Translations under genes and position numbers: made by a program
In this document: positions 53,945 to 64,000 of the stretch, one piece after another
Layout: each line of letters begins with the position of its first letter
How positions within the stretch are numbered: the stretch's first letter is position 1
Assembly: GCA_022495995.1 (NCBI GenBank)
Contig: JAFEMH010000751.1
Location: 558,001-622,000 of the forward strand
Direction of reading: 5' to 3'
Origin: Adenophora triphylla var. japonica
Taxonomy: Eukaryota > Streptophyta > Magnoliopsida > Asterales > Campanulaceae
Length of the DNA: 64,000 nt
The notes under the pieces: generated by a model
The model's database searches: none
What the model was told of the DNA's origin: nothing
What the model saw: the letters and a program-made list of their open reading frames with translations, nothing else

Positions 53945-54638
53945 TGACAACCTCCGAATTGTCAAATACTCTAACTTAGCCTACCTCTATTCCGAATAGT
54001 GACGTATGCTAAGTTCTCTAAACTTAAGCTACCTCTATCCCGGATAGTGACGTATGCTAAGTTCTCTAAACTTAAGCTACCTCTATCCCGGATAGTGACG
54101 TATGCTAAGTTCTCTAAACTTAAGCTACCTCTATCCCGAATAGTGACGTACGCTAAAGTTCTCTAAACTTAAGCTACCTCTATCCCGAATAGTGACATAC
54201 GCTAAAGTTCTCTAAACTTAAGCTACCTCTATCCCGGATAGTGACGTATGCTAAGTTCTCTAAACATAAGCTACCTCTATCCCGGATAGTGACGTATGCT
54301 AAGTTCTCTAAACTTAAGCTACCTCTATCCCGGATAGTGACGTAGGCTAAGTTCTCTAAACTTAAGCTACCTCTATCCCGAATAGTGACGTACGCTCAAG
54401 TTATCCTAAATTAAGCTACCTCTATCCCAAGATAGTGACGTACGCTCAAGTTCTTCTAACTTAAGCTACCTCTATCACGAATAGTGAAGTATGCTTAAGT
54501 TCTCTCAACTTTAGCTACCTCTATCCACTCGATAGTGACGTAAGCTCTAGTTTCAGCAGGTGACAACCTCCATTAATTGTCAATCAGGTGACAACCTCCA
54601 TTAATTGTCAACCAGGTGACAGCCTCCATTAATTGTCA
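53945..54638 (+). repeat. TGACAA...TTGTCA hairpins flanking the 48-bp array
   Basis: One copy at 53945-53964 and three in tandem at 54561-54582, 54589-54610 and 54617-54638. Arms TGACAA/TTGTCA around CCTCC-containing loops; the last copy has TGACAG (wobble). Confidence 0.7.
53975..54545 (+). repeat. 48-bp tandem array, 12 units (E6 3' UTR)
   Basis: Unit AGCTACCTCTATCCCGGATA, GTGACGTATGCTAAGTTCTC, TAAACTTA. The 13-nt core CTATCCCGGATAG is an inverted repeat. Variants CTATTCCGAATAG, CTATC-CCAA-GATAG and CTATC-CACTC-GATAG keep the stem through substitution or loop insertion. Confidence 0.9.
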
Positions 54639-54686
54639 AAACTCTCAAGGATCCTAGACATCGTTCCTAACTATCTAGTGATGCTT

Positions 54687-54755
54687 GAACTACGATCAAG
54701 GCTTGATTCCTCCGGGATACGTAGGTAGCCTTTCATAAAAGGTCCAGCCATCCGA
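54687..54755 (+). other. Conserved hairpin, type 2, copy 1 (E6)
   Basis: GAACTACGATCAAGGCTTGA, TTCCTCCGGGATACGTAGG, then CCTTTCATAAAAGG and TCCAGCCATCCG. Nearest relative is 23396-23462 in E5. Confidence 0.68.
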
Positions 54756-55030
54756 CCACTTTGGTCACCCTGTTTCTTTGTCACTCATCGCTGATAAAGT
54801 AACCCTCATAGAGATTTAGATATCTCGACCACATCGGTCACTTCTAGCATATCCCCAAAAGAGGATCAATTGCTTGACCTCTTAGGTCATTTTCTCTTCT
54901 ACTTCCCAAAGAAGAGACCAGCTCTCTTCTCCATTCCTCGCCGGATCTTTTCCGAACTACGGCCGGCTTGATTCCCACTCGAGATACGTAGGTATCCTTC
55001 CAGAGGTTCAGCCACTCGACCACCTCGGTC
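54754..55030 (+). repeat. Four GACC-N5-GGTC hairpin cores near the E6 3' LTR
   Basis: GACCACTTTGGTC (54754-54766), GACCACATCGGTC (54827-54839), GACCTCTTAGGTC (54876-54888) and GACCACCTCGGTC (55018-55030). The same GACC-N5-GGTC pattern is the unit core of the satellite that E6 is inserted in. Confidence 0.75.
54952..55017 (+). other. Conserved hairpin, type 2, copy 2 (E6)
   Basis: GAACTACGGCCGGCTTGATT, CCCACTCGAGATACGTAGG, then TCCTTCCAGAGG and TTCAGCCACTCG. Confidence 0.66.
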
Positions 55031-55107
55031 TCTCAATCCGTCTCGGCATTCGCCAGATCGGATCCTTTTCTATCGACAACCCCACTCGCCTTGCAAGTGA
55101 CGTTGCC

Positions 55108-55116
55108 GAGGGGCTT
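55108..55116 (+). other. E6 polypurine tract
   Basis: GTTGCCGAGGGGCTT abuts the 3' LTR; the same string precedes the E5 3' LTR. Confidence 0.7.
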
Positions 55117-56841
55117 CGTAAGTACCCAAATCCGGCTCATGCCTTCCTGCTAAATTTCCCGGCAATTTCGGTAAGTTTCCTGCAATTCCCCTGACCTTTC
55201 CTAGTGTTCCGGAAATATTCCGGAACTGTTCCAAATCACATAAGGGCTGAAAGGGAAGCTTCCCAATTAAGAAACACGTTTTTCTTAATTGGGAGGAAAG
55301 TTCTAGAATTTGCCACCTTGCATGTTTCTAGAAATGCTGAGTCACAAGGGATAATGTCGCACGACTGCATTAGCTCAAGGTCTCTGGCCGCACGGCTTCA
55401 TTAGCCTTATCCGCATCGCCTATAAATAGAGCCCTCCTCTACCCATTTTATTCATCAACAAAAAGCATAATACTCTCATAATACGAAGAAGGTCCTCCCA
55501 AGAGCCGCCGGAAGCCCAAGAAGGTGAAGAAGAAGGCCAAGAAGCTACCTCCTCCTCCTTGAAGATCCCAAGATCAATTCCTCCTCCGAGCTCCATCCAA
55601 AGAAGAAGAGGAAGCCATTGGTAACCTCGCACGCCCTAAACTTGCATCCTAATTGCTTTATGTGAACCTAATTGCTCATTGCATTTCATACATTGCTATT
55701 ATCTTGCTTGAGACTTGGTAGATTAAAGATCATATCTTTATACCCCCTTTCCCCCTTTGCATGCATTAGGCATCCTTTGCCATTAAAGATGTAATCTTTT
55801 GAATCAAAGATGCATCCTTTGCACCTAAAAACCCCATTTTCAATAAAAACATCATCTTCATGCATCCTTTGCATATAAAAATCCAATCTTTATGATAAAA
55901 ATGCATCCTTTGCATATGAAAACCTTTTTCAAGCATCCTATGCATTAAAGATCATATCTTTATCCCAAATTAGCATCCTATGCTTTTCAAAATACAATCT
56001 TCATGCATCCTTTGCATATTCAAATTCCAATTTCTTCATAAAATGCATCCTTTTCATAAAAATCATGTCTTTATGCATCATTTGCAAATAAAGATCATTT
56101 CTTTAAATCAAATGCATCCTTTGCAACCCAAAATGTCATCTTTTCATTAAAAATGTCATTTTTACATGCATTCCCCCATGTCCCCATTAGCAACCTTGGA
56201 ACGGACCGGTGTAAAAGATCCTATCTTTACATCGTTCCTTCCATAAAGGTTTCATAATTTCTTTAGAAAGGGACAACCTTGAACCCTATATCTCCGATTA
56301 TCACTTAAGATGAGTATGAAGCATCTATATGAGCTCGACCGTCTTAAAGTGTAGGATTGATGGGCTAAGGACCCTCCTTTTCTAAAGAACCTCATCTTTG
56401 ACTATAAAGGGAGTCATTCTCTCGATCACGCAAGTCCCAAGGTCCAAAAATGTGATGATCACAAGTCCAAGATGAGGACGGGATCATAATCCCGAATACA
56501 TAAAATCCAAGAAATCCCGAGCGACAACCAATAAATGGTTTGTACGTCCGGAAGACGACTTGGGACATTCCCTCCCTTTATTTTCAACACATGCACACAA
56601 GAAAGCACGCAAGCAAGCACGATTAATGGGATCTTGGGAGACTTGTTCGCAAGGCACCTTGGGTGAACGACGATCCGTTCTTCCCAAGGGGTAACTTAAC
56701 CTCCGAACCCATAAAGCCTTTTTTTCAAAGTTCTGAGGTAATCAAAATGGCGTGGCGACTCCGTTTTTCAAATTAAACTGGATGTCTTCAAACTCGCGTG
56801 AATTTCCAAAATAAACAAAAAATTTGGGGCACACATTCACA
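55117..56841 (+). repeat. E6 3' LTR (1725 bp)
   Basis: Matches 30035-31764. The first base is C instead of T (CGTAAG), and most differences lie in the first 120 bases. Ends CATTCACA. TATAAATAGA at 55421-55430. Confidence 0.92.
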
Positions 56842-56846
56842 GCGGC
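56842..56846 (+). repeat. Target-site duplication of E6, right copy
   Basis: GCGGC, identical to 30030-30034. Confidence 0.9.
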
Positions 56847-59800
56847 CTTAGAGGTCCAATCCTCAATCGTGACCCTCATGGTCCAATTTCAAATAGTCGA
56901 TCCCGACCTTTGCGGTCCGATTTCAAATCTCAAATCTCGACCTTCGCGGTCCAAACCTCAATCGTGACCCTCACGGTCCGATTTCAAATCTCAAAATGTG
57001 ACCTTCACGGTCCACTCCTCAATCGCGACCCTCACTTCGGGCCGACGATTTCAAATCTCAAATCTCGACCTTCGCGGTCCACTCCTCAATCGCGACCCTC
57101 ATGGTCCAATTTCAAATCTCAAATCGCGACCTTTCTCGATCCGATTCTAAGTCGTGACCTTAGCGGTCCAATCCTTAATCGCGACCCTCACGGTCTGATT
57201 CTCAAGACGCGGAATTAGCGGTCCAATCCTCAATCGTGACCCTCATCGTCCAATTTCAAATAGTCGATCCCAACCTTCGCGTTCCGATTTCATATCTCAA
57301 ATCGCGACTTTCGCGGTCCAATCCTCAATAGAGACCTCGCGGTCCGATTTCATATCTCAAATCTCGACCTTCGCGGTCCACTCCTCAATCGCGACCCTCA
57401 CGGTCCGATTTCAAATCTCAAATTGAGACCTTCGCGGTCCACTCCTCAATCCCGACCTCACGGTCCGATTTCAAATCTCAAATCTCTACCTTCGCGGTCC
57501 ACTCCTCAATCGCGACCCTCACGGTCCGATTTCAAATCTCAAATCGCGACCTTTCTCGGTCGATTCTCAAGTCGTGACCTTAGCCGCCCAATCCTAATCG
57601 CGACCTCATGGTCCGATTCTCAAGACGCGGCCTTAGCGGTCCAATCTCAATCGTGTCCTCATGGTCCAATTTCAAATAGTCGATCCCGACCTTCGTGATC
57701 CGATCTCAAATCTCAAATCTGACCTTCGCGGTCCAAACTCAATCGAGACCTCGCGGTCCGATTTCATATCTCAAATCTCAACGTTCGCGGTCCACTTCTA
57801 AATCGCGACCCTCACGGTCCGATTTCAAATCTCAAATCGTGACCTTCGCGGTCCACTCTCAATCGCGACCCTCACGGTCCGATTTCAAATCTCAAATTCG
57901 ACCTTCGCGGTCCACTCCTCAATCACGACCCTCACGGTCCGATTTCAAATCTCAAATCTCGATCTTTCTCGTTCCGATTCTCAAGTCGTGACCTTAGCCG
58001 TCCAATCCTTAATCGTGACCCTCACGGTCCGATTCTCAAGACGCGGCCTTAGCGGTCCAATCTCAATCATGTCCCTCCTGGTCCAATTTCAAAAAGTTGA
58101 TCCCGACTCTTGCACGTCCGATTTCAAATCTCAAATCCCGACCTTCGCGGTCCAAACCTCAATCGCGACTCCTCACGGCTCTGATTTGAAATCTCAAATC
58201 GTGACCTTCGCGGTCCACTCCTCAATCGCGACCTCACGGTCCGATTTCAAATCTCAAATCTCGACCTTCGCGGTCCACTCTCAATGGCGACCCTCACGGT
58301 CCAATTTCAAATCTCAAATCACGTCCTTTCTGGTCCGATTCTTAAGTCGTGACCTTAGCGGTCCAATCCTTAATTGCGACCTCACGGCTCGATTCTCAAG
58401 ACGCGGCCTTAGCGGTCCAATCCTCAATCATGTCCCTCATGGTCCAATTTCAAATAGACGATCCCGACCTTCGCGGTCCGATTTCAATTCTCAAATCTCG
58501 ACCTTCGCGGTCCAATCCACAATCGAGACCCTCACGGTCCGATTTAAAATCTTAAATCTCGACCTTCGTGGTCTACTCCTTAATCGCGACCCTTAGGGTC
58601 CAATTTCAAATCTCAAATCTTGACCTTCGCGTTCCAATCCTCAACCACGACCCTCACGGTCCGATTTCAGATCTCAAATCGTGACCTTCGCGGTCCACCC
58701 CTCAATCGCGACCCTCATGGTTCGATTTCAAATCTCAAATCTCGACCTTCGCGGTCCAACCCTCAATCGCGACCCTCACGGTCCGATTTCAAATCTCAAA
58801 TCGTGACCTTTCGCGTTCCACTCCTCAATCGCGACCCTCACGGTCCAATTTCTAATCTCAAATCGCGACCTTTCTTGGTCCGATTCTCAAGTCGTGACCT
58901 TAGCGGTCCAATCCTTAATCGCGACCCTCACGGCTCGATTCTCAAGACGCGGCCTTAGCGGTCCAATCTCAATCGTGTCCCTCATGGTCCAATTTCAAAT
59001 AGTCGATCCCGACCTTCGCGGTCCGATTTCAAATCTCAAATCCCGACCTTCGCGGTCCAAACCTCACCGAGACCCTCGCGGTCCGATTTCATATCTCAAA
59101 TCTCAACCTTCGCTGTCCACTCCTCAATCGCGACCCTCACGGTCCGATTTCAAATATCAAATCTTGACCTTCGCGGTCCACTCTCAATCGCGACCCTCAC
59201 GGTCCGATTTCAAATCTCAAATCTCGACCTTCGCGGTCCACTCTCAATCGCGACCCTCACGGTCCCGATTTCAAATCTCAAATCGCGATCTTTCTCGTTC
59301 CGATTCTCAAGTCATGACCTTAGCCGTCCAATCCTTAATCGCGACCCTCACGGTCCGATTCTCAAGACGCGGCCTTAGCGGTCCAATCTCAATCGTGTCC
59401 CTCATGGTCCAATTTCAAATAGTTGATCCCGACCTTCGCGGTCCGATTTCAAATCTCAAATCTCGACCTTCGCGGTCCAAATCCTCAATCGCGACTCTCA
59501 CGGCTCGATTTCAAATTCAAATCGTGGACCTTCGCGGTCCACTTCTATCGCGACCCTCACGGTCCGATTTCAAATCTCAAATCTCGACCTTCGCGGTCCA
59601 CTCTCAATCGCGACCCTCACGGTCCAATTTCAAATCTCAAATCGCGTCCTTTCTCGGTCCGATTCTCAAGTCGTGACTTTAGCGGTCCAATCCTTAATTG
59701 CGACCCTCACGGTCTGATTCTCAAGACGCGGCCTTAGCGGTCCAATCTCAATCATGTCCTCATGGTCCAATTTCAAATAGTTCGATCCCGACCTTCGCGG

Positions 59801-61375
59801 TCCGATTTCAAATTCTAATCTCGACCTTCGCGGTCCAAACTCACCGCGACCCTCACGGTCCGATTTAAAATCATAAATCGTGACCTTCGCGTCCACTCCT
59901 CAATCGCGACCCTCACGGTCCGATTTCAAATCTCAAATCTAGACCTTCGCGGTCCAATTCTCAATCACGACCCTCACGATCCGATTTCAGATCTCAAATC
60001 GTGACCTTCGCGGTCCACTCCTCAATCGCGACCCTCACGGTCCGATTTCAAATCTCAAATTCGACTCTTCGCGGTCCAATCATCAATCGAGACCCTCACA
60101 ATCCTATTTCAAATCTCAAATCGTGACCTTCGCGTTCCACTCCTCAATCGCGACCCTCACGGTCCTATTTCAAATCTCAAATCTCGACCTTCGCAGCCCA
60201 CTCCTTAATCGTGACCCTCACGGTCCTATTTCAAATCTCAAATCTCGACCTTCATGGTCCAATCCTCAATCGCAACCCTCACCGTCCGATTTCAAATCTC
60301 AAATCATGGCCTTCGTGGTCCACTCCTCAATTGCGACCTTCACGGTTCGATTTCAAATCGCAAATCTCGACCTTTCGCGGTCCAATCCTAATCGCGACCT
60401 TTCTCGGCTCTGATTTCTCAAGACTCCGACCTTAGCGGTCCAATCTCAAGACATAACCTTAGCGGTCCAAGCCAAGACCTGACCTTAGCGGTTCAATCTC
60501 AAATCGCGACCTTTCTGGCCCGATTTCAAGTCGTGACCTTAGCGGTCCAATCTCAAATAGCCACCTTTGTGGTCCGATCTCCTATCTCCAATCGAGACCT
60601 TCGCGGTCCGATCTCAAATAGTCAATCCCGACCTTCGCGGTCCGATCTCAAAACTCCACCGAGACCTTCGCGATCCGATCTCAAATAGTCGATCCCGACC
60701 TTCGCGGTCCGATCTATGATCTCCAATCGAGACCTTCGCGGTCCGATCTCAATTAGTCAATCCCTATCTTCGCGGTCTGATCTCCGATCTCCAATCGAGA
60801 CCTTCGCGGTCCGATCTCAAAAGTTAACCTCGACCCTCATGGTCCGATCTCCTATCGAGACCTTAGCGGTCCGATCTCAAATAGTTAATCCCGACTCGCA
60901 GCCCGATCTCCGATCTCGAGTAGTCGATCCCAACCTTCCCGGTCCGATCTCAAATAGTCAATCCCGACCATCGCGGTCCGATCTTCGATCTCCAATCGAG
61001 ACCTTTAAGGTCCGATCTTCTAATGAGACCTTCGCGGTCCGATCTCAAATAGTTAATCCCGACCCCCGCGGTCCGATCTCCGATCTCCAATCGAGACCTT
61101 CGCGGTCCGATTCAAATATTCGATCCCGACCTTTTCGGTTCGATCTCCACTCTCCTATCGAGACCTTCGCGGTCCGATCTCAAATAACCGATCCCGACTC
61201 TTCACGGTCCGATCTTCGATCTCCAATCGAGACCCTCATTGTCCGATCTCAAATAGTTAATCCCGACTCCTCACGGTCCGATCTCCGATCCCCAATCAAG
61301 ACCCTCACGGTCTCTCAAGTAGTCAATCGAGACCTTCGCGGCTCGATCTCAAATAGTTGATTCTCAACCTTTCAT
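56842..61375 (+). repeat. Satellite array, right part
   Basis: Continues the array left at 30034 with the same half-units and marker blocks. It has more single-base deletions and insertions than the left part. From about 60480 units change to a diverged subtype (GATCTCCGATCTCCAATCGA with AATAGT spacers), and the array fades out near 61375. Long open frames over it are repeat artefacts. Confidence 0.9.
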
Positions 61376-63060
61376 GGTCAAATATCCCTTCCGAAAACTA
61401 AGCCTACCTCTCGTTCCATGCAGCAATGAAACAGTGGGTTCAAAGATTCGAGCCGGGCCACACCCGTAATTACAAATACGGCAAAGATCACACGCTCTTC
61501 TGCCTCGGTTCCTGCGCTTGACTCTCCAATATGTCGACTCGCCAAGAAATTGTGATGGGAATGGAACCCCGCCGCTCGGTAATGTATATGACACTGAAGA
61601 AGCCATCCGTGCATGTGAGGTTCACAAGAAACAAAAGGATCAGAGTAATTTCATGTTACAACTCTCGAATAAGCGAGGTATAGCAGCTTTATTCCCCAAC
61701 CAGTATGATACTTTCGCCCTAATTGAGGACGAAGATCCTTCACGATCGCTCCCCAAACCTTCGACTGTGTTCCTCCACCGTCCATCTACGGGAATCCTTC
61801 AAATAAGGGAAACAACACCAAGGCTTCATACCGCCACCTCTCAAAGCAACCCCGTCATAAATGGCCAAGCCAATAATACCCCTTTCACTTAATACAACCA
61901 GCCGTAGCCACTGACCATCTCAAACAGATCCCGATATCTCTCAAAATCCTCCCGTGTTCACTTCCTTCTCTCAATATGCTCAGTCATCAAGTTTTGTCCC
62001 CGTGACTTTTCCGACCCATTTCTTCGGACAACTTGTATCTGCTCCAGCAGCTCCATGGCCTCAAATCCCTCCACTTCCACTCAAAAGATTATGTGCACAT
62101 AATCGATCACCGCTTCTGGCTCGCGATATGGAATTCGAAGTTAACCGACGATGGAAAGCTTAAGCATCCCGGAAGTTCAATAACAAAAGAGCAGCTAGAG
62201 TAGGGGCTACCTATCCTCGAGATCCGTCAATTGTCTTTTAGTCAACCTTCGTAGGTTTTAGTACTTTCCTCATTCAATCAAGTCCGCCTCGGACATTGTA
62301 GTTAATCTTAAATTTTCTATAAATAAGTGTCCTTTTCTCTTCTTGCTAGACTTGAGACATTATTTGCACACCTACTTTACATCTAATGAAATGGTTATAT
62401 CCTAAATGATCACTTGCATCGTTCAACAAATAATCTCTGGAAATAACTAATGTTCTGATTAATCGGTGTGAGAAAGTCGACTGGTGCCCTCCCCATACAC
62501 TTTCCTTACCTCACAAAGGCCTCGATCAAGCCATACACTTCCCAAAACACGTCCCCACCATCACCTTGACCAAGTCAACGACGGGCCTGCAACATCAAGG
62601 AACAAAAATGTCACTCAACCTCGAAAGATTGACTCCATATCGACAACAACCTCGGAGCTCGCTCGCCCTCGTGCGCACGAGAAAGTTCAAGCAGAGCTTG
62701 CCTTCGTCCTCGAGAACTTCAAAAAAGTGAGGCCAAGGACTCCAATCACCGCCAATCAAAAGCTTGACAAGATGGGCAAAAATGTTAAAGCTCGAAGAAT
62801 GGAGGTTGTCGATAACAATGGAGTGGTCAAAGCAAAGGCAAAAACACATCATAAGCCCTTACGCTACATTCGAATTCTTTCTCCCCCTGAAAGACGCCGA
62901 TCAAGAAGCAATGGAATCTCGGAAGAAGCCGTCAACAACGACTTGTCAAGGAATCACCTCGAGGCCCGTACCTCATCATCCAAACTTCCCATCCGAGCCT
63001 TTTCACCAAAAGGACCACAAATGTTCATACTCTATTCCCAAAGCCAAAACACGCTTTAGC
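61376..63060 (+). other. E8 region without recognised genes
   Basis: Moderate open frames exist (61518-61892, 125 codons; 62484-63059, 191 codons, basic and Ser/Pro-rich) but none has a domain I recognise. A TCTATAAATAAG string near 62316 resembles a TATA box. Possibly decayed pol end or antisense-gene remnants. Confidence 0.35.
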
Positions 63061-63125
63061 TGTAACTACGGCGACCCGAGCTCCTTACACCGAGGGGAAC
63101 GTAGGCAACCGTAAATGGTTCGGTC
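63061..63125 (+). other. Conserved hairpin, type 1 (E8)
   Basis: ACTACGGCGACCCGAGCTCC, TTACACC, GAGGGGAACGTAGG, CAACCG, then GGTTCGGTC. CTACG/CGTAG pair perfectly, CTCCT/AGGGG with one U-G wobble. Confidence 0.68.
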
Positions 63126-64000
63126 ATCAACACATACAAATCCCATAAACCCGGTCTCATCAATGACCTCCCCTATAGACAGACCTTTCTTTCACACACA
63201 AACAACTTTGATCCGCGACATCGCTGACTTTCTTCTCACCGTTAATCAAGACATTTGTTCATATCGGGATTAATGGTTGAACAACCCGAACATTAACAAA
63301 GGGTTTAAAGCAATCTTGTGATCATTGTGAATAAAACATGTTTTCGATGTCTCGAAAAGTCTTCTTTTTCTACGATAATAGGTAAAATAGAGCTAAACAT
63401 CAGTCTTTCAAGCCAAGAGCTTCCATACACTTCTCCAAACCTCTCTACTCTCATACTCTCTCGAAAGAGTCAAACCTAAAGCGAAGTTTTGGTGCTCGCA
63501 TTAAACTAGGCATCCACATTAAATCGATTCGTTCCCACTTCTCTAAAATACATCCTTGCGCGTATACATTACAAGCCACATCTTATACACTTTGGTTGAC
63601 CAATCGAAAAAAGTCAAGGATGGTTGCCTCTGCCAAAGTGCCACATGAGATTCAACTCGATTGGGGCCGCATCGTATTCACTCTAGAATCCCCACCGATG
63701 ACCCGCTTCCTTCAAACCGGGGCTTCACCAAGTCATTTCTTCGATCGGGGCTTTGCCACACGAAGAAAGCTTTTTCATCCCAAGGGTTTACTTTGAGTTC
63801 CGACATCGGGGCTTGTCGAAGCATCTTTCGGCATTGTGGTTTTAATCGAATTGGGGCTTCTCGATACAACTTCGGCTGTATCGTAATCGAATCCTCATGA
63901 CACCTCGGGCAAGCAGAGTAGCATGCAAGGGCGCTTCCAAAGAAGTCTTCCTTCCTTCAAACAAAGACAAAGCCTTCGTAATCCCACAGGTGGGAAAGCG
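63126..64000 (+). other. E8 3' non-coding region with GGGGCTT repeats
   Basis: Four spaced copies of a CGGGGCTT-like string (about 63717, 63747, 63806, 63855), resembling the polypurine tract end GAGGGGCTT. E5 has similar strings at about 20921, 21384 and 21631. No gene recognised. Confidence 0.45.

Larger units (their letters stand above)
30035..56841 (+). mobile_element. E6: complete Tat element inserted in satellite, split by E7
   Basis: It has 5' LTR 30035-31764, primer site, leader, ORF1, protease-G-patch-RT, RNase H domains, integrase, post-pol stem-loops, antisense genes, a 48-bp array, type 2 hairpins, polypurine tract and 3' LTR 55117-56841, with target duplication GCGGC. Without E7 it is about 18.6 kb. 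The LTRs differ by a few percent by eye. Pol is broken by stops and shifts besides the E7 insertion. Confidence 0.93.
61376..64000 (+). mobile_element. E8: 3' region of an E5-family Tat element
   Basis: 63061-63510 is homologous to 21048-21500 of E5 (type 1 hairpin and following block). The LTR and coding region are not in view. It continues past the right edge. Confidence 0.55.

Noticed and set aside
56910..61360. Long frames (up to 260 codons) in the right satellite part
   Set aside because: Same repeat artefact as on the left.
62310..62330. TCTATAAATAAG as a gene promoter
   Set aside because: No gene follows; A/T-rich decayed context. Kept only as a remark in the region entry.
62484..63059. 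191-codon frame as a gene
   Set aside because: Basic, low-complexity, no domain, overlapped by another frame; ends beside a type 1 hairpin. Could be a decayed element ORF but unsupported.

Overview
This is repeat-dense intergenic DNA from a flowering plant, most likely a dicot. Nearly all of it is LTR retrotransposons nested inside one another and inside a satellite array. No stand-alone host gene is evident; the only spliced host-like genes lie antisense inside one element. Labels E1-E8 are mine. The plant assignment rests on four things: Tat-lineage Ty3/gypsy elements with two RNase H domains and tRNA-Arg primer sites, Ty1/copia elements including a SIRE/Maximus type and one with a tRNA-iMet primer site, the Plant Mobile Domain, and short GT-AG introns.

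Layout. 1-9601 is E1, a Tat element on the minus strand with a decayed but legible gag-pol; its 3' LTR lies left of the window. E1 interrupts the gag of E2 (9602-12502 visible, minus), whose 5' LTR interrupts the gag of E3, a decayed SIRE-like copia (plus, 12503 to about 17800). E4 (17967-19582) is a solo LTR related to the LTR of E7. About 20215-25474 is the 3' end of E5, a Tat element with a 31-bp tandem array and a 3' LTR. E5 abuts a 30/59-bp satellite (25475-30034) that resumes at 56842-61375. The satellite is split by E6 (30035-56841), a complete Tat element with target-site duplication GCGGC. E6 is itself split inside its reverse transcriptase by E7 (37147-45352), a complete copia with target-site duplication TTTGC. 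From 61376 to the right edge lies a 3' region of the E5 family (E8).

How the parts relate. E1 and E6 share an architecture: LTR, tRNA-Arg primer site, structured leader, gag or ORF1, protease, G-patch, reverse transcriptase, degenerate RNase H, second RNase H, integrase, a duplicated stem-loop, an ACTACG/CGTAG hairpin, then antisense reading frames. In E6 the antisense frames are a spliced Plant Mobile Domain gene and a DUF7745-like gene. All coding regions examined carry stops or frameshifts, so autonomous movement is unlikely.

The most unusual signal is non-coding. Almost every repeated module, in every element, is built on a short inverted repeat. Pairs of CG-centred palindromes sit upstream of the TATA box in LTRs of six families, copia and gypsy alike. 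Family-specific palindromes recur in leaders and U5. The post-pol stem-loops show sense-strand G-U wobbles and compensatory changes. Three unrelated tandem arrays each carry a 13-nt hairpin core per unit whose stem is kept while the loop varies.
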